Positions 24,781 to 35,055 of a stretch of 64,000 bases of DNA are shown piece by piece. The notes beneath the pieces are model-generated. The model saw nothing but the letters and a program-made list of their open reading frames with translations. It was not told the origin of the DNA and did no database searches. Both the position numbers and the translations under genes were made by a program. The stretch's first letter is position 1. Each line of letters starts with the position of its first letter. This stretch comes from Neopusillimonas maritima (lineage in GTDB: Bacteria; Pseudomonadota; Gammaproteobacteria; Burkholderiales; Burkholderiaceae_B). The DNA is taken from the NCBI RefSeq assembly GCF_003576595.1, contig NZ_NQOU01000001.1:808337-872336 (forward strand), in the 5' to 3' direction.

Positions 24781-27700
24781 TTATCCGTGTTCGTGCGTTG
24801 GTTGAGTATGCTCTGTGGAATTGCCCGCAACTGAGCGCTTGGCAATTAAAGAATACGCAACCGGTACGACATATAAAGTGAGTAATGTACCAAACGTTAA
24901 TCCGCCAACCAGCACCCACCCGATTTGTTCACGCGATTCAGCCCCGGCGCCGGTTGCCAGCGCCAGCGGCACGGCCCCCAGCACCATGGCACCCGTCGTC
25001 ATCAAAATGGGGCGTAACCGCAACACACTGGCTTCCATGACGGCCTCCATCACATTGAGCCCCTGACGCCTGAGCTGCGTGGCAAACTCAACAATCAGAA
25101 TACCGTGCTTGGTAATAAGCCCTACCAAGGTAATTAAGCCAATCTGGCTGTAAATAGAAAGCGTGCCTCCGCTTAACCATAATGCCAAAAGCGCGCCGGT
25201 AATGGCCAACGGCACCGACAGCATGATTACAAAGGGATTGCGCCAACTCTCAAACTGAGCCGCCAGCACAAGATAAATAAATACCAGCGCCATCACGAAA
25301 ACCAGATAAATGCTGCTGGACGATTCACGGAACTCGCGCGATTGCCCATCCAGATCGGTTTGCACCGTAGGCGGCAAGACCTCAAGCGCAACGGCGCTCA
25401 TGTGCTCAAGAACCTCACCCAATGCATAACCGGGCGCCACCGACGCCTCAACTTCAACCGCCCTTAAACGATTGAAATGGTTCAATGATTGCGGTGCCAC
25501 GCTTTCGGTTACATCGAGGAAGTTGGCTAACTGCACCATGCCGCCCTGATCCGTTCTGATATAAATATTGGAAATATCAGCAGGTTCGGCGCGATCTTGT
25601 TTGTCGACCTGTACGATCACGTCGTATTGCTCACCACTATCGCGGAATCGCGTCACCTGACGCCCCCCCAGCATCGACTCAAGTGTGCGCCCGACAGTAC
25701 CGACATCCACACCAACATCGGCCAGTTTGTCGCGGTTCACCGATACTGTTAACTCGGGGGTGTTCAAGCGTAAATCCGTTTCAATATTCTGCAAACCGGG
25801 ATAATCGGACAAGCGTTCTACAAAGGTGTCCACCAACTTGCCGATTTCTTCATAAGGCGCCTGACTCATAATGACAAACTCTACCGGCTTTGAAGTGGCA
25901 CGTAACCCAAACGACGGAGGGTTGGTTGGGAACGCTCGCACCCCCGGCAAAGCCCGGAATTGAGACTGCAACGAAGCGGCAATGCTCTGTTGAGTTCGAT
26001 CACGCTCATCCCACGGCTTCAAACGCAAAATGGCAAAAGCATCGGTTACCGTGGGAAAGCCAACAACCGATTGGTTACCGCTGGCCTCAGAGATATTGGC
26101 ATACATGGCTTCTATCTCTTTCACGCTATCAAGGGTGTAGTCGAGCGTTGCTCCATCGGGGGCGGAAACCACACCAAACACCACGCCACGATCCTCAAGT
26201 GGTGCGAGCTCGCTTTTAATCGTGCTGAACAACGCGCCACTGCCCAGGGCGACCACCACACCCAGCAACACCACCAGCCATCGGGCACGCAAAGCCATCG
26301 CCAGGCTGCGCCGATAGGCACCGGTAAGCCAGACCAAAAAATTTTCAATAAGACGATACAGCCAACCATGCGAAGACTGATGGCGCAACAAGGTTGAACA
26401 CATCATGGGAGTTAGCGTTAGGGCCACAAAACCGGATACCAGCACCGCGCCGGCAAGCGTCAGCGCAAACTCAATAAACAACCTGCCCGTGCGACCCGTG
26501 GCAAACGCCAATGGTGCGTACACTGCCACCAGGGTAAGCGTCATTGCGATGACCGGAAAAGCGATTTCACGAATGCCGATAAACGATGCCTCAAGACGCG
26601 ACTTGCCCTCTTCAATGTGTCGGTAAATGTTTTCCAGCACCACGATTGCATCGTCAACCACCAGGCCAATAGCCAGCACCATGGCCAGCAAAGTCAATGT
26701 GTTAATGGAAAAACCGAACAAAAACATAATGCCGAACGCCCCGATGAGCGAAACCGGGATCGTGACAATCGGTATCAAACTGGCTCTGACACTGCGCAGA
26801 AAAAAGAAAATCACCAACACCACCAGAACCAGGGCTTCCAGAATGGTGTAGTAAACGGAATTAATCGACTCTTGAATAAAAACCGAACTGTCGTAAGCAA
26901 CCGTCAGACGCATGCCGGCAGGCAGGTTTTGGTTGATCTGCTCCACTTCCGCACGCACCGCCTTCGATAAATCCAGCGGATTGGCCGTAGACTGCTTGGT
27001 TACCCCGATGTTCAGGCCGTCCTGTCCGTTATAGCGCGACAAAATTCTTTCGTTGGCCGGGCCTATTTCCACACGGGCAACGTCACTTAAACGTACCGAG
27101 TAACCATTCACGCTGGCCACAATGACGTCGCGAAACTGATCGACCGATTGAAGGTCGGTTGTGGATACCACTGAAAACTCACGCATCGCCGACTCAATGC
27201 GGCCGGCCGGGATAAGCACGTTTTGCTGTCGCAATGCGTTTTCAACGTCTTGAACGGTAAGCTGATATGCCGCCAACTTGTTGCGATCCACATATACCCG
27301 CATCGCCGGTTGGCGCTCGCCAAAAATACGAATTTCGGCCGCCCCTGGCAACACCGACAAACGTGTTTTGACGTAGCGATTAATGTAGTCGGAGGCCTCC
27401 ATGGTGTTCAGGCTACCGGCCTGCACGGCGATATACATGATGGGGGTTGCGTCGGCCTCCACCTTGCTGACGACGGGTTCGTCAATTTCATCCGGCATGA
27501 AACGACGCGCACGCGAGACCTTATCGCGCACCTCGGCGGCAGCGGCGTCCGGGTCGCGATCCATATTGAATTTAATGCTGATCCAGCTGCGCTCCGAGCG
27601 GCTGCGCGACGTCATGACATCGACGCCCTCGATTCCGGAAAGTTGATCTTCCAAAGGCTTGGTGACCTGCGACTCAACCACCTCGGGCGAAGCCCCTTTG

Positions 27701-27852
27701 TATTCCGTCAAGACCGAAACGACGGGCTCGTCGATGGCGGGATATTCTCGAACCGTTAAACGGTCGTACGAAATAAGACCAACCAACACCACAAGTAACG
27801 ACAACACCGTGGCGAAGACAGGACGCTTGATGCAGATTTCGGAAAGAACCAT
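24781..27852 (-). CDS. RND efflux permease, HAE1 type
   Basis: A 1023-residue inner-membrane proton/drug antiporter of the AcrB/MexB group, working with a periplasmic adaptor and an outer-membrane channel. It begins MVLSEICIKRPVFATVLSLLV, has the large periplasmic loops after helices 1 and 7, and the proton-relay motif GLVVDDAIVVLENIYRHIEEG in helix 4. Helices 10-12 include GLITKHGILIVEF. The sequence resembles the MexW/MdtB-like branch with adaptor directly upstream and no outer-membrane gene adjacent, so a TolC-type channel must be encoded elsewhere. It starts 15 bases after the adaptor and is followed at once by dnaQ. Confidence 0.93.
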   Translation of the reverse strand: MVLSEICIKRPVFATVLSLLVVLVGLISYDRLTVREYPAIDEPVVSVLTEYKGASPEVVESQVTKPLEDQLSGIEGVDVMTSRSRSERSWISIKFNMDRDPDAAAAEVRDKVSRARRFMPDEIDEPVVSKVEADATPIMYIAVQAGSLNTMEASDYINRYVKTRLSVLPGAAEIRIFGERQPAMRVYVDRNKLAAYQLTVQDVENALRQQNVLIPAGRIESAMREFSVVSTTDLQSVDQFRDVIVASVNGYSVRLSDVARVEIGPANERILSRYNGQDGLNIGVTKQSTANPLDLSKAVRAEVEQINQNLPAGMRLTVAYDSSVFIQESINSVYYTILEALVLVVLVIFFFLRSVRASLIPIVTIPVSLIGAFGIMFLFGFSINTLTLLAMVLAIGLVVDDAIVVLENIYRHIEEGKSRLEASFIGIREIAFPVIAMTLTLVAVYAPLAFATGRTGRLFIEFALTLAGAVLVSGFVALTLTPMMCSTLLRHQSSHGWLYRLIENFLVWLTGAYRRSLAMALRARWLVVLLGVVVALGSGALFSTIKSELAPLEDRGVVFGVVSAPDGATLDYTLDSVKEIEAMYANISEASGNQSVVGFPTVTDAFAILRLKPWDERDRTQQSIAASLQSQFRALPGVRAFPTNPPSFGLRATSKPVEFVIMSQAPYEEIGKLVDTFVERLSDYPGLQNIETDLRLNTPELTVSVNRDKLADVGVDVGTVGRTLESMLGGRQVTRFRDSGEQYDVIVQVDKQDRAEPADISNIYIRTDQGGMVQLANFLDVTESVAPQSLNHFNRLRAVEVEASVAPGYALGEVLEHMSAVALEVLPPTVQTDLDGQSREFRESSSSIYLVFVMALVFIYLVLAAQFESWRNPFVIMLSVPLAITGALLALWLSGGTLSIYSQIGLITLVGLITKHGILIVEFATQLRRQGLNVMEAVMEASVLRLRPILMTTGAMVLGAVPLALATGAGAESREQIGWVLVGGLTFGTLLTLYVVPVAYSLIAKRSVAGNSTEHTQPTHEHG

Positions 27853-27867
27853 GACACCGCCCCGGGG

Positions 27868-28983
27868 TTAAGAAGCACTATTACCTGCGGCAGGCAACAC
27901 CCGGACAGGCGTACCATCATTAATTTTTTGCAAGCCGGCGATAACCACCTGGTCACCTTGCGCCAGACCCGACACCACTTCAACCGTGCCCGCGCGACGC
28001 TGACCGATTTCCACGACAACCCGCCTCACTACACCGTTTTCAAGGCGAAAAACATACCGCTCGGCCCCCGCCGACTGCAAAGCCGTTTCCGGTATCACCA
28101 ATGCTTGCGCATCCGTCAGTTGCAGGCGAACACGAGCAAACATGCCAGGACGCAAAGCCAAATCGGCATTCGGGATATCGGCACGCAATAAAACCGACCG
28201 CCCCCCTACATCAACCTGAGGGCTAATCGCTTTAACCTGACCCTGACGCGACTGGCCCGGCATAGCGTCAAACTCCACCGATATCGGCATGCCCGGATCC
28301 AACGCCCCCACAAAACTCTCGGGCACGCGAAAATCAACCTGCAAGGGATCAATGGATTCAATCGGCACCAAATCAGCCCCCGGGCTCACGTAGTCGCCCA
28401 GTGATACTTGCCGCAAACCAATCAAACCATCGAAAGGCGCCAAAATAGCCGTTTTTTCCAGCTGGGCCTGCGCCAGCGCGACGGCTGCCTGTTGCACTTT
28501 CAACTGATTAAACGCCTCGTCGCGGGCCTGTCCACTAATAAACCCTTCTTTGGTCAATTGTTCCGAGCGACGATACTGACTTTGCGCCAGCGCCAGATTT
28601 GCCTGCGCCTGTTGCAATTGAGCGCGTGTGACGCCATCGTCGAGCCTGACCAGTAAATCGCCTTGTTTAACCCGCCCCCCTTCCTCGAAGCGAATCTCAG
28701 CAATACGGCCGGTAATTTCAGGCCGCAACATCACAGCACTTTCCGAACGCAGCGTTCCAACTGCCGAAACCACCCGGGGCATGGCAACCAATTGCACCGG
28801 AGCAACCTCGACGCCGACCCCCTGAGGCTTGGCGGCAGGCGGAGCTACAGAGGCGGCACCCCCAAGGGCTGACGGTACCGAAGAGCCCGCACCAAACCAC
28901 TGGTCAGGCAGCCAGCGCGATGCAACAACCCCCAGCAGCACACCGACGATCAGGACCAGCGGCCATAACACTCGATTCTTCAT
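27868..28983 (-). CDS. RND efflux periplasmic adaptor subunit
   Basis: A 371-residue membrane-fusion protein linking the RND permease to an outer-membrane channel. It has an N-terminal hydrophobic anchor (VLWPLVLIVGVLLGVVASRWL), a biotinyl-lipoyl-like half around ITGRIAEIRFEEGGRVKQGDLLVRLDD, an alpha-helical hairpin rich in Q and A (QAQANLALAQSQYRRSEQL), the second lipoyl half ILAPFDGLIGLR, and the beta-barrel with PGMFARVRLQL. No lipobox cysteine is visible, so it is anchored by its helix. It lies 67 bases downstream of rnhA and 15 bases before the permease. Confidence 0.92.
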   Translation of the reverse strand: MKNRVLWPLVLIVGVLLGVVASRWLPDQWFGAGSSVPSALGGAASVAPPAAKPQGVGVEVAPVQLVAMPRVVSAVGTLRSESAVMLRPEITGRIAEIRFEEGGRVKQGDLLVRLDDGVTRAQLQQAQANLALAQSQYRRSEQLTKEGFISGQARDEAFNQLKVQQAAVALAQAQLEKTAILAPFDGLIGLRQVSLGDYVSPGADLVPIESIDPLQVDFRVPESFVGALDPGMPISVEFDAMPGQSRQGQVKAISPQVDVGGRSVLLRADIPNADLALRPGMFARVRLQLTDAQALVIPETALQSAGAERYVFRLENGVVRRVVVEIGQRRAGTVEVVSGLAQGDQVVIAGLQKINDGTPVRVLPAAGNSAS

Positions 28984-29050
28984 TACTCTTCCGTCATTGA
29001 CTTATTGATGTATTGCCGCAAATTTACCCTAAAGTGTCGCCACATGGGGC

Positions 29051-29500
29051 TTAAGCCACTGATTCCACACCCTGATTGGCAAGCGCGTCGGCGCGCTCAT
29101 TTCCCGGGTCACCGGAATGACCCCTTACCCATTGCCAACTCACATTGTGCGCCTGCGTTAAAGAATCCAGGGTCTGCCACAAGTCGGCATTTTTCACCGG
29201 CTTTCGGTCGGCCGTTTTCCAGCCGCGCTGTTTCCAGCCTGGCAACCATTCCGTCATCCCTTTTTGTACATACTGGGAGTCTGTGTGAATAACGACATCG
29301 CAAGGGCGCTTCAACGCCTGCAACGCCTGTATCACAGCCATCAGTTCCATACGGTTGTTGGTTGTTTCAAGTTCACCGCCACACAAGCTTTTCTCGTGCC
29401 GACCCTGTTTCAGAAATGCGCCCCAGCCACCCCGACCAGGATTACCCTTGCACGCACCATCCGTCCAGATATGCACCGTTTTTGTCACACTTTGGCCCAT
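29051..29500 (-). CDS. rnhA: Ribonuclease HI
   Basis: RNase HI cuts the RNA strand of RNA-DNA hybrids, such as primers and R-loops. The 149-residue protein has all four catalytic acids in the expected positions: D14 ([12 protein letters not shown]), E52 ([10 protein letters not shown]), D74 (IHTDSQYV) and D138 (NERADALAN), plus the conserved H128 in [12 protein letters not shown]. The basic handle helix ([20 protein letters not shown]) is present. It follows the methyltransferase gene by 47 bases. Confidence 0.96.
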   Translation of the reverse strand: MGQSVTKTVHIWTDGACKGNPGRGGWGAFLKQGRHEKSLCGGELETTNNRMELMAVIQALQALKRPCDVVIHTDSQYVQKGMTEWLPGWKQRGWKTADRKPVKNADLWQTLDSLTQAHNVSWQWVRGHSGDPGNERADALANQGVESVA

Positions 29501-29547
29501 TCAATCAATATCCACTTATTATTCAACGCAAACCACACAACCAAAAC

Positions 29548-30321
29548 TCACCAAGGTGATGATCGGCGCGGACTTGCAGCCACCGCCGCCCGCCGCACCC
29601 GCTTTTTGTCTTTTTCCTTCCATGCAGGACCCACCAGACGCACGGCAGCCACACGCTTTACGGCCGCAACAACATAAGCTGCGCCGCAAACCGGCCACCA
29701 ACGATCGCCGGCAGACTCCATAAACGACCAGCGATCCAGCCAGCGCTGGGAAAAACAAGGTGGCGCATAACAACCGAAATGACCGCGATCAATTTCCAGC
29801 GCCAGTAACTTGAACCAGTCTTTCAAACGCGGCAAAGATACTTGTAACGGTGCAGGAACCGGCGTAACAGGATCCAACGCCGGCAATCTGCCGTGCGCAC
29901 CCCACAAACTCCATGGGTTAAAGCCCGAAATCACGAGCCGCCCTTCGGGAACCAGCACCCGCTCTGCTTCGCGCAAGACTAAATGCGGGTTGTTGGAACA
30001 CTCCAGCACATGCGGTAATATCAAAAGATCAACCGACTGACTTTCGAACGGCAAATATTCTGGTTCGGCGTAAAGTGAAAGGGTCCCACCTGAAGAAGAT
30101 ACGCCCTCAAGGCTTTGATGCGTAAAAATTTTATGGGGTATCCGGTTCGCCTCAAGCAAGTTCCATTGTGGCAAACCAAGCTGAACAGCATGATAGCCGA
30201 ACGCATTGGCAACCATGGCGCTTATTTTTTGCTGTTCCCAGTTTCGCACATACTGGCCAACCGGCGTTTCCAGCCAATCGGCCAGTTCGAAAATCAGGGG
30301 TTGGTCAGATGATCCAAGCAC
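29548..30321 (-). CDS. Class I SAM-dependent methyltransferase
   Basis: A 257-residue methyltransferase of the type always found beside gloB and rnhA in proteobacteria (YafS-like). The recognisable half is residues 70-165: YAEPEYLPFESQSVDLLILPHVLECSNNP is the motif-II/III region of the ubiE/Methyltransf_11 fold, and VLVPEGRLVISGFNPWSLWG the post-motif strand. The SAM-binding glycine motif is weak, which is common in this group. The C-terminal 40 residues are basic. The target is unknown. It is divergent from gloB with only 28 bases between start codons, so the two promoters must overlap neighbouring coding sequence. Confidence 0.82.
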   Translation of the reverse strand: MLGSSDQPLIFELADWLETPVGQYVRNWEQQKISAMVANAFGYHAVQLGLPQWNLLEANRIPHKIFTHQSLEGVSSSGGTLSLYAEPEYLPFESQSVDLLILPHVLECSNNPHLVLREAERVLVPEGRLVISGFNPWSLWGAHGRLPALDPVTPVPAPLQVSLPRLKDWFKLLALEIDRGHFGCYAPPCFSQRWLDRWSFMESAGDRWWPVCGAAYVVAAVKRVAAVRLVGPAWKEKDKKRVRRAAVAASPRRSSPW

Positions 30322-30349
30322 ATAAACTCCTTAATGGGTGGCTTAAGTT

Positions 30350-31153
30350 ATGACTACGCACGCTGATTCCGGTTCAACGCGGCTCATTCCCGTTCCAGCC
30401 TTTTCCGACAACTATATCTGGTTATTGCGAAAAGGAAACCATGCCGTTGTGGTCGACCCCGGCGACGCGAAGCCGATTCTTGAACAATTGAAAAAACACC
30501 AGCTCACGCTCGACGCCATTCTTGTTACGCATCACCACCCCGATCACGTTGGCGGTGTGCAAGCGCTAAAAGACGCGACCGGCGCAACAGTTTACGGCCC
30601 ATTGGGTGAAAAAATACCCGCATGCGACATCCGCCTGAAAGAAGGCGACGAAGCGCCGTTAGACAAGCTTAACCTTACTTTGTCAGTCCTTGATATCCCC
30701 GGCCACACCGCCGGCCATATTGCCTATTTCGGCTATCTCGACAACGACCAGCCGGTGGTTTTCTGTGGTGATACACTCTTTGCTGCCGGTTGCGGACGAC
30801 TGTTCGAAGGCACGCCCTCGGAAATGGTGAATTCATTAGCCAAGCTTCAGGCGCTTCCCCTGAACACGTTGGTTTGTTGCGCGCATGAATATACGCTGTC
30901 GAACCTGAAATGGGCGCTGGAGGTGGAACCGGGTAATGCGGTTCTTAAAAAGCGATGGGAAACCTGTCGGCAGCAACGCGAGCAAGGTCAGCCAACCTTG
31001 CCTTCCACTATCGGCATAGAAATGGAAACCAATCCTTTCCTGCGGCCTTTGCAACAGCCTGTTATCGACTCGGCGCAACGCTATGCCGGTAAACCACTGA
31101 GCTCAGCGGTTAACGTCTTCGCGTCGCTGCGGGAATGGAAAAATAATTTTTAG
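30350..31153 (+). CDS. gloB: Hydroxyacylglutathione hydrolase (glyoxalase II)
   Basis: GloB hydrolyses S-lactoylglutathione to lactate and glutathione, finishing methylglyoxal detoxification. The 267-residue metallo-beta-lactamase-fold protein has the metal motif VTHHHPDHVGG (H-x-H-x-D-H), then DIPGHTAGHI, FCGDTLFAAGCGRLFEG, and the C-terminal glutathione-binding helical domain with CAHEYTLSNLKWAL and ETNPFLR. It is followed nine bases later by the transglycosylase gene. Confidence 0.95.
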   Translation: MTTHADSGSTRLIPVPAFSDNYIWLLRKGNHAVVVDPGDAKPILEQLKKHQLTLDAILVTHHHPDHVGGVQALKDATGATVYGPLGEKIPACDIRLKEGDEAPLDKLNLTLSVLDIPGHTAGHIAYFGYLDNDQPVVFCGDTLFAAGCGRLFEGTPSEMVNSLAKLQALPLNTLVCCAHEYTLSNLKWALEVEPGNAVLKKRWETCRQQREQGQPTLPSTIGIEMETNPFLRPLQQPVIDSAQRYAGKPLSSAVNVFASLREWKNNF

Positions 31154-31162
31154 TTTTGACTC

Positions 31163-32434
31163 ATGAATTTTCTGCGCCTCTTTGTGCTTCTGCTGGTTAC
31201 GCTGGTTGCCGGATGTGCCACGCAAAACGCCAACAAGGACGCAGGTCGCAATCCTTACGCGGCAGTTGATACGTCGCGTACCATCGACCTGACTCATCCT
31301 GCTCACGATATTTGGGACCGCATCCGACGGGGATTCGCCATTCCCAACCTGCAAGACCCTTTGGTTGACGAATGGACCCAATACTACGCATCACACCCCG
31401 AATCGATGTACCGCATGAGCGAGCGGGCCAAGCGATACCTTTATTTCGTGCTCGATGAGCTGGAGCGCAATCAACTGCCCACCGAGCTTGCGTTGCTGCC
31501 CTTCGTGGAAAGTGCCTATGACCCACAGGCCTTATCGCGCTCACGCGCCTCGGGTTTATGGCAATTTATTCCCAGTACGGGGCGCCATTTCAACCTGAAA
31601 CAGGATGCCTCGCTTGACCAGCGCCGCGACCCCATTGCATCAACGCGGGCTGCCGTGGAGTACCTGTCGTATTTGTACGATTTTCAGGGTGACTGGTACC
31701 TTGCTTTGGCCTCGTATAACTGGGGTGAAGGGTCGGTAAAGCGCGCGATGGAACGCAATGAAGACGCCGGCATCCCCACCGACTACCTGTCGTTGAAACT
31801 ACCAGACGAAACCCGCAACTACGTGCCAAAACTGCAGGCCATCAAAAATATTATTGCCGACCCAAAACGATATGGGGTGAAGCTCCCTCCGGTCAGCAAT
31901 ACACCTTACTTCACCGCCATCCGTAAAACGCACCCACTGGAAGTAGCGGTTGCCGCAAAACTGGCGGAAATACCCATTGAAGAATTCAAGGCCCTGAATG
32001 CAGCGGTCAATCACCCTGTCATGATGCCGGAAATTGTGCCCACAATTCTGCTGCCGGCCAACCGGGTCGATATTTTTAAAGCCAATCTTGAAGCTTATTT
32101 GAAGGGGAAAAACGGGCCGGGGTCGGGCAGCGAGCCCGGCTTGCATCTGGTGGCAATGGAACTGGACCCAACCAGTGCAACCACTTCCGCCAACGCAACA
32201 ACAGCAGCACCAACCCGGCTGCGCACCCGCACCAACGCAACAACCCGCGACGTTATCGTGCGCCGGGGTCCTAATTTACGCACCCATGTCGTTCGAAAAG
32301 GCGATACGCTATACGATCTGGCCCGACGTTATAGTACGTCGGTAGGGGAATTGCGACGCCTCAACAATTTAAAAAGCACTCACCTTAAGCTCGGTCAACG
32401 CCTGCGGGTTCCCGGTACCGATGTTCAGGGTTAA
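31163..32434 (+). CDS. mltD: Membrane-bound lytic murein transglycosylase D-like lipoprotein
   Basis: A 423-residue lipoprotein that cleaves peptidoglycan glycan strands. A signal peptide ends in a lipobox (VTLVAGC, cysteine 18). The SLT domain of family 1 contains LALLPFVESAYDPQA with the catalytic glutamate, then SRSRASGLWQFIPSTGRHF and LALASYNWGEGSVKRA. The C-terminal part has a low-complexity T/A/N linker and one LysM repeat (VVRKGDTLYDLARRYSTSV). E. coli MltD has two LysM repeats, so this one is shorter. It lies nine bases after gloB and 34 bases before fabI. Confidence 0.9.
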   Translation: MNFLRLFVLLLVTLVAGCATQNANKDAGRNPYAAVDTSRTIDLTHPAHDIWDRIRRGFAIPNLQDPLVDEWTQYYASHPESMYRMSERAKRYLYFVLDELERNQLPTELALLPFVESAYDPQALSRSRASGLWQFIPSTGRHFNLKQDASLDQRRDPIASTRAAVEYLSYLYDFQGDWYLALASYNWGEGSVKRAMERNEDAGIPTDYLSLKLPDETRNYVPKLQAIKNIIADPKRYGVKLPPVSNTPYFTAIRKTHPLEVAVAAKLAEIPIEEFKALNAAVNHPVMMPEIVPTILLPANRVDIFKANLEAYLKGKNGPGSGSEPGLHLVAMELDPTSATTSANATTAAPTRLRTRTNATTRDVIVRRGPNLRTHVVRKGDTLYDLARRYSTSVGELRRLNNLKSTHLKLGQRLRVPGTDVQG

Positions 32435-32468
32435 TGTCTAAACTTATTGCTCAAACAAGGTTAAAAAA

Positions 32469-33251
32469 ATGGGTTTTTTGAAAAACAAACGCATCCTGAT
32501 TACCGGTGTTCTTTCTAACCGGTCAATCGCCTACGGCATTGCCAAAGCGTGTCACGAACAAGGTGCCGAACTGGCATTTACCTATGTTGGCGATCGCTTC
32601 AAAGACCGCATTACCGGCTTTGCCGACGATTTCGGCAGCAAAATCATTATTCCCTGCGATGTGGGTGAAGACGCCCAAATCGACGGTGCCATTACGGAAT
32701 TGCAAAAGCACTGGGACAGCCTCGATGGTCTGGTTCATGCCATTGGGTTCGCCCCGCGTGAAGCCATTGCCGGCGACTTCCTCGAAGGGATGTCACGCGA
32801 AGGCTTTCGCATTGCTCACGACATTTCCGCCTATAGCTTCCCGGCACTGGCCAAGGCCGCCTTCCCCATGATGAAAGACCGCAACGCGTCTTTACTCACG
32901 TTAACATACCTGGGCGCGGAAAAAGTAGTGCCCAACTACAACACCATGGGCCTGGCAAAAGCATCGCTGGAAGCCAGCGTGCGCTATCTGGCCAATTCTC
33001 TGGGGCCGCACGGCATTCGCGCCAACGGCATTTCAGCCGGACCCATTAAAACACTGGCGGCCAGTGGCATTAAAGACTTTGGTTCAATTTTGAAATTTGT
33101 AGAAGCGCATGCGCCACTGCGTCGCAACGTAACCATTAACGACGTCGGTAACGTGGCTGCTTTTCTGTTGTCGGATCTGGCTGCCGGTGTTACCGGCGAG
33201 ATCACGCATGTTGATGCCGGTTTCTCAACCGTCATTCCCGGGATGGAGTAA
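32469..33251 (+). CDS. fabI: Enoyl-[acyl-carrier-protein] reductase [NADH] FabI
   Basis: FabI performs the last reduction in each cycle of fatty-acid elongation and is the triclosan target. The 260-residue protein has the FabI-specific cofactor motif [15 protein letters not shown], the AIGFAPR segment with G93, and the catalytic Y157 and K164 ([13 protein letters not shown]), i.e. Y-x6-K, in place of the Y-x3-K of ordinary SDR proteins. The start follows GGTTAAAAAA, a rather weak ribosome site. It converges with the GST gene after a 13-base gap. Confidence 0.96.
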   Translation: MGFLKNKRILITGVLSNRSIAYGIAKACHEQGAELAFTYVGDRFKDRITGFADDFGSKIIIPCDVGEDAQIDGAITELQKHWDSLDGLVHAIGFAPREAIAGDFLEGMSREGFRIAHDISAYSFPALAKAAFPMMKDRNASLLTLTYLGAEKVVPNYNTMGLAKASLEASVRYLANSLGPHGIRANGISAGPIKTLAASGIKDFGSILKFVEAHAPLRRNVTINDVGNVAAFLLSDLAAGVTGEITHVDAGFSTVIPGME

Positions 33252-33264
33252 ACGGCAACTCGCT

Positions 33265-33933
33265 TTAGGAGGGCTCGGATGGGGCTGGAAACACAACCGG
33301 CGGGTCCCCTTCCTCCCATGGCTTGTACTTATGCATAATTTGCATGAACAACGGCGACTCAAGCCACGCGCTCAACCAGGCGTTAACGCGTGTTAAAGGT
33401 TGAGCGTTGAACCAGCCCATGTCGGTACGCGCGAACTGACGCACAAACGGCATAATGGCCGTATCGGCCAAACACGGCCTTTCACCAAACAAGTAACGCG
33501 ACGACTGCAAACGGGTTTCAAGTTGCTCCAACCAGGCCACACCGGCCTGCCCATGGGGCGCAGACTCGGTATCTTCATAACGCTGGGGATATTTGTAGCG
33601 ATCAAGGTGATACTTGAATACCTGATCACATGACGCAATTAACGCCATCATTGTTTCAACATCTTCACGTTCAGGCCGAAGCCACTGGCCGGGGTCTTTT
33701 TGCCGCAACGCCCACAACATAATATCGAAGCTTTCGTCAACAACTTCGTTATCGGGCAAAACAAGAACCGGTACCGTTCCTTTCGGTGAAGCGTCAAGCA
33801 TCGGCTGCGGCTTGTTGCGCAACACCACTTCGCGTAATTGACACGACAACCCGCTGGCCGCCACTGCCAAACGTGCCCGCATGGCATACGGACAACGTCG
33901 GAACGAATACAAAATAGGTAAGAAATCAGTCAC
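33265..33933 (-). CDS. Glutathione S-transferase family protein
   Basis: A 222-residue GST with a thioredoxin-like N-terminal half and an all-helical C-terminal half. It starts with ILYSFRRCPYAMRARLAVAASG; the CPYAMRAR motif carries a cysteine where most GSTs have Tyr or Ser, as in omega- or glutaredoxin-2-like GSTs, which have thiol-transferase activity. PKGTVPVLVLPDNEVVDESFDIM is the usual glutathione-binding region. It lies five bases downstream of trhO and is probably cotranscribed with it. The physiological substrate is not evident. Confidence 0.88.
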   Translation of the reverse strand: MTDFLPILYSFRRCPYAMRARLAVAASGLSCQLREVVLRNKPQPMLDASPKGTVPVLVLPDNEVVDESFDIMLWALRQKDPGQWLRPEREDVETMMALIASCDQVFKYHLDRYKYPQRYEDTESAPHGQAGVAWLEQLETRLQSSRYLFGERPCLADTAIMPFVRQFARTDMGWFNAQPLTRVNAWLSAWLESPLFMQIMHKYKPWEEGDPPVVFPAPSEPS

Positions 33934-33938
33934 AACAC

Positions 33939-34958
33939 TTAGGCCTGTTTTTTAGTCACTACCTGCGCCTGACGAGCCAACGCGGCTTGTCGCGCCTTCT
34001 CTTTCATTGCCTGTTTAGCCGCCTTTTGCTCCTCAATGGGCGCCCCAATATGGCGTTCGCGACGTTTGCGCGCCAATTCAATTTGCTTTTGACGCTCACG
34101 GAACCGTCCAATTTGCTCCGGCGTATGTTGGTCGTGACAATGCGGGCAACTGACTCCCAGCTCGAAATAAACGGATGTTTTATCTTCCGGCGCCAAAGGT
34201 TGGCGACACGCACGGCACAACTCGTACTCACCAGGCGTTAAGCCATGGCCCACCGAAACACGTTCGTCGAACACAAAACACTCACCTTTCCACAAACTTT
34301 TCTCCGGCGGAACCGTTTCCAGGTATTTGAGAATGCCGCCTTCCAAATGATAAACCTCGTCAAAACCCTGCGAGCGCAAATAGGCTGTGGATTTTTCACA
34401 GCGAATGCCGCCGGTGCAGAACATTGCCACTTTTTTCTTTTTGCGTAAAAGGCCTGTGTCGGAGGACTGCGCCTGAACCCACTCGGGAAACTCGGTAAAA
34501 CTTTCCGTCTTGGGATTCACAGCCCCTTGAAAACTGCCAATAGTCACTTCGTAATCGTTACGCACGTCGACAACGACCACCTCCGGATCGGAAATCAGAT
34601 CATTCCATTTCTCGGGCGTAACATACTGGCCGGCCATGGTTTCCGGATCGATATCCGGAACACCCATGGTGACAATTTCACGTTTCAGTTTCACCTTGAG
34701 CCGGTAGAACGGCATAGTGTCGGCCCAAGATTCTTTATGCGTGAGCGTAGCCAGGCGGGCATCAGAACGTAAATAGTCGAGCACGGCCCGAATACCCGCT
34801 GCCGAGCCGGCAATGGTGCCATTGATTCCCTCTTTGGCCAACAGTAACGTACCCATCACACCGTGGCTTTCACACACCTGCTGAATAGGCGCCTGCAGGG
34901 CCTGGAAATCATCCAGGCGAACAAACTTGTAAAGCGCCGCAACCAAAATCTGAGACAT
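33939..34958 (-). CDS. trhO: tRNA uridine(34) hydroxylase TrhO (rhodanese-related)
   Basis: TrhO hydroxylates uridine-34 of some tRNAs in an oxygen-dependent way to make 5-hydroxyuridine. The 339-residue protein has the N-terminal alpha/beta domain ([30 protein letters not shown]), a rhodanese domain with the active-site loop [16 protein letters not shown], and a C-terminal region with cysteines in CRACRQPL and SCPHCHDQH, probably a zinc-type site. The last 60 residues are basic and lysine/glutamate-rich. It appears to head a two-gene unit with the GST. Confidence 0.92.
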   Translation of the reverse strand: MSQILVAALYKFVRLDDFQALQAPIQQVCESHGVMGTLLLAKEGINGTIAGSAAGIRAVLDYLRSDARLATLTHKESWADTMPFYRLKVKLKREIVTMGVPDIDPETMAGQYVTPEKWNDLISDPEVVVVDVRNDYEVTIGSFQGAVNPKTESFTEFPEWVQAQSSDTGLLRKKKKVAMFCTGGIRCEKSTAYLRSQGFDEVYHLEGGILKYLETVPPEKSLWKGECFVFDERVSVGHGLTPGEYELCRACRQPLAPEDKTSVYFELGVSCPHCHDQHTPEQIGRFRERQKQIELARKRRERHIGAPIEEQKAAKQAMKEKARQAALARQAQVVTKKQA

Positions 34959-35055
34959 AAACTTTCAACAAAAAATAAATTTAATCTTTAATTTTAACGC
35001 TTTACCCAATGCCAATCATCGTGCCGCCAACCATAACCCTAAAAATAGCGCCCAC

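Noticed and set aside
26405-26970. Plus-strand frames inside the minus-strand RND permease
   Set aside because: These are shadow frames, rich in residues expected from antisense reading of hydrophobic coding sequence.
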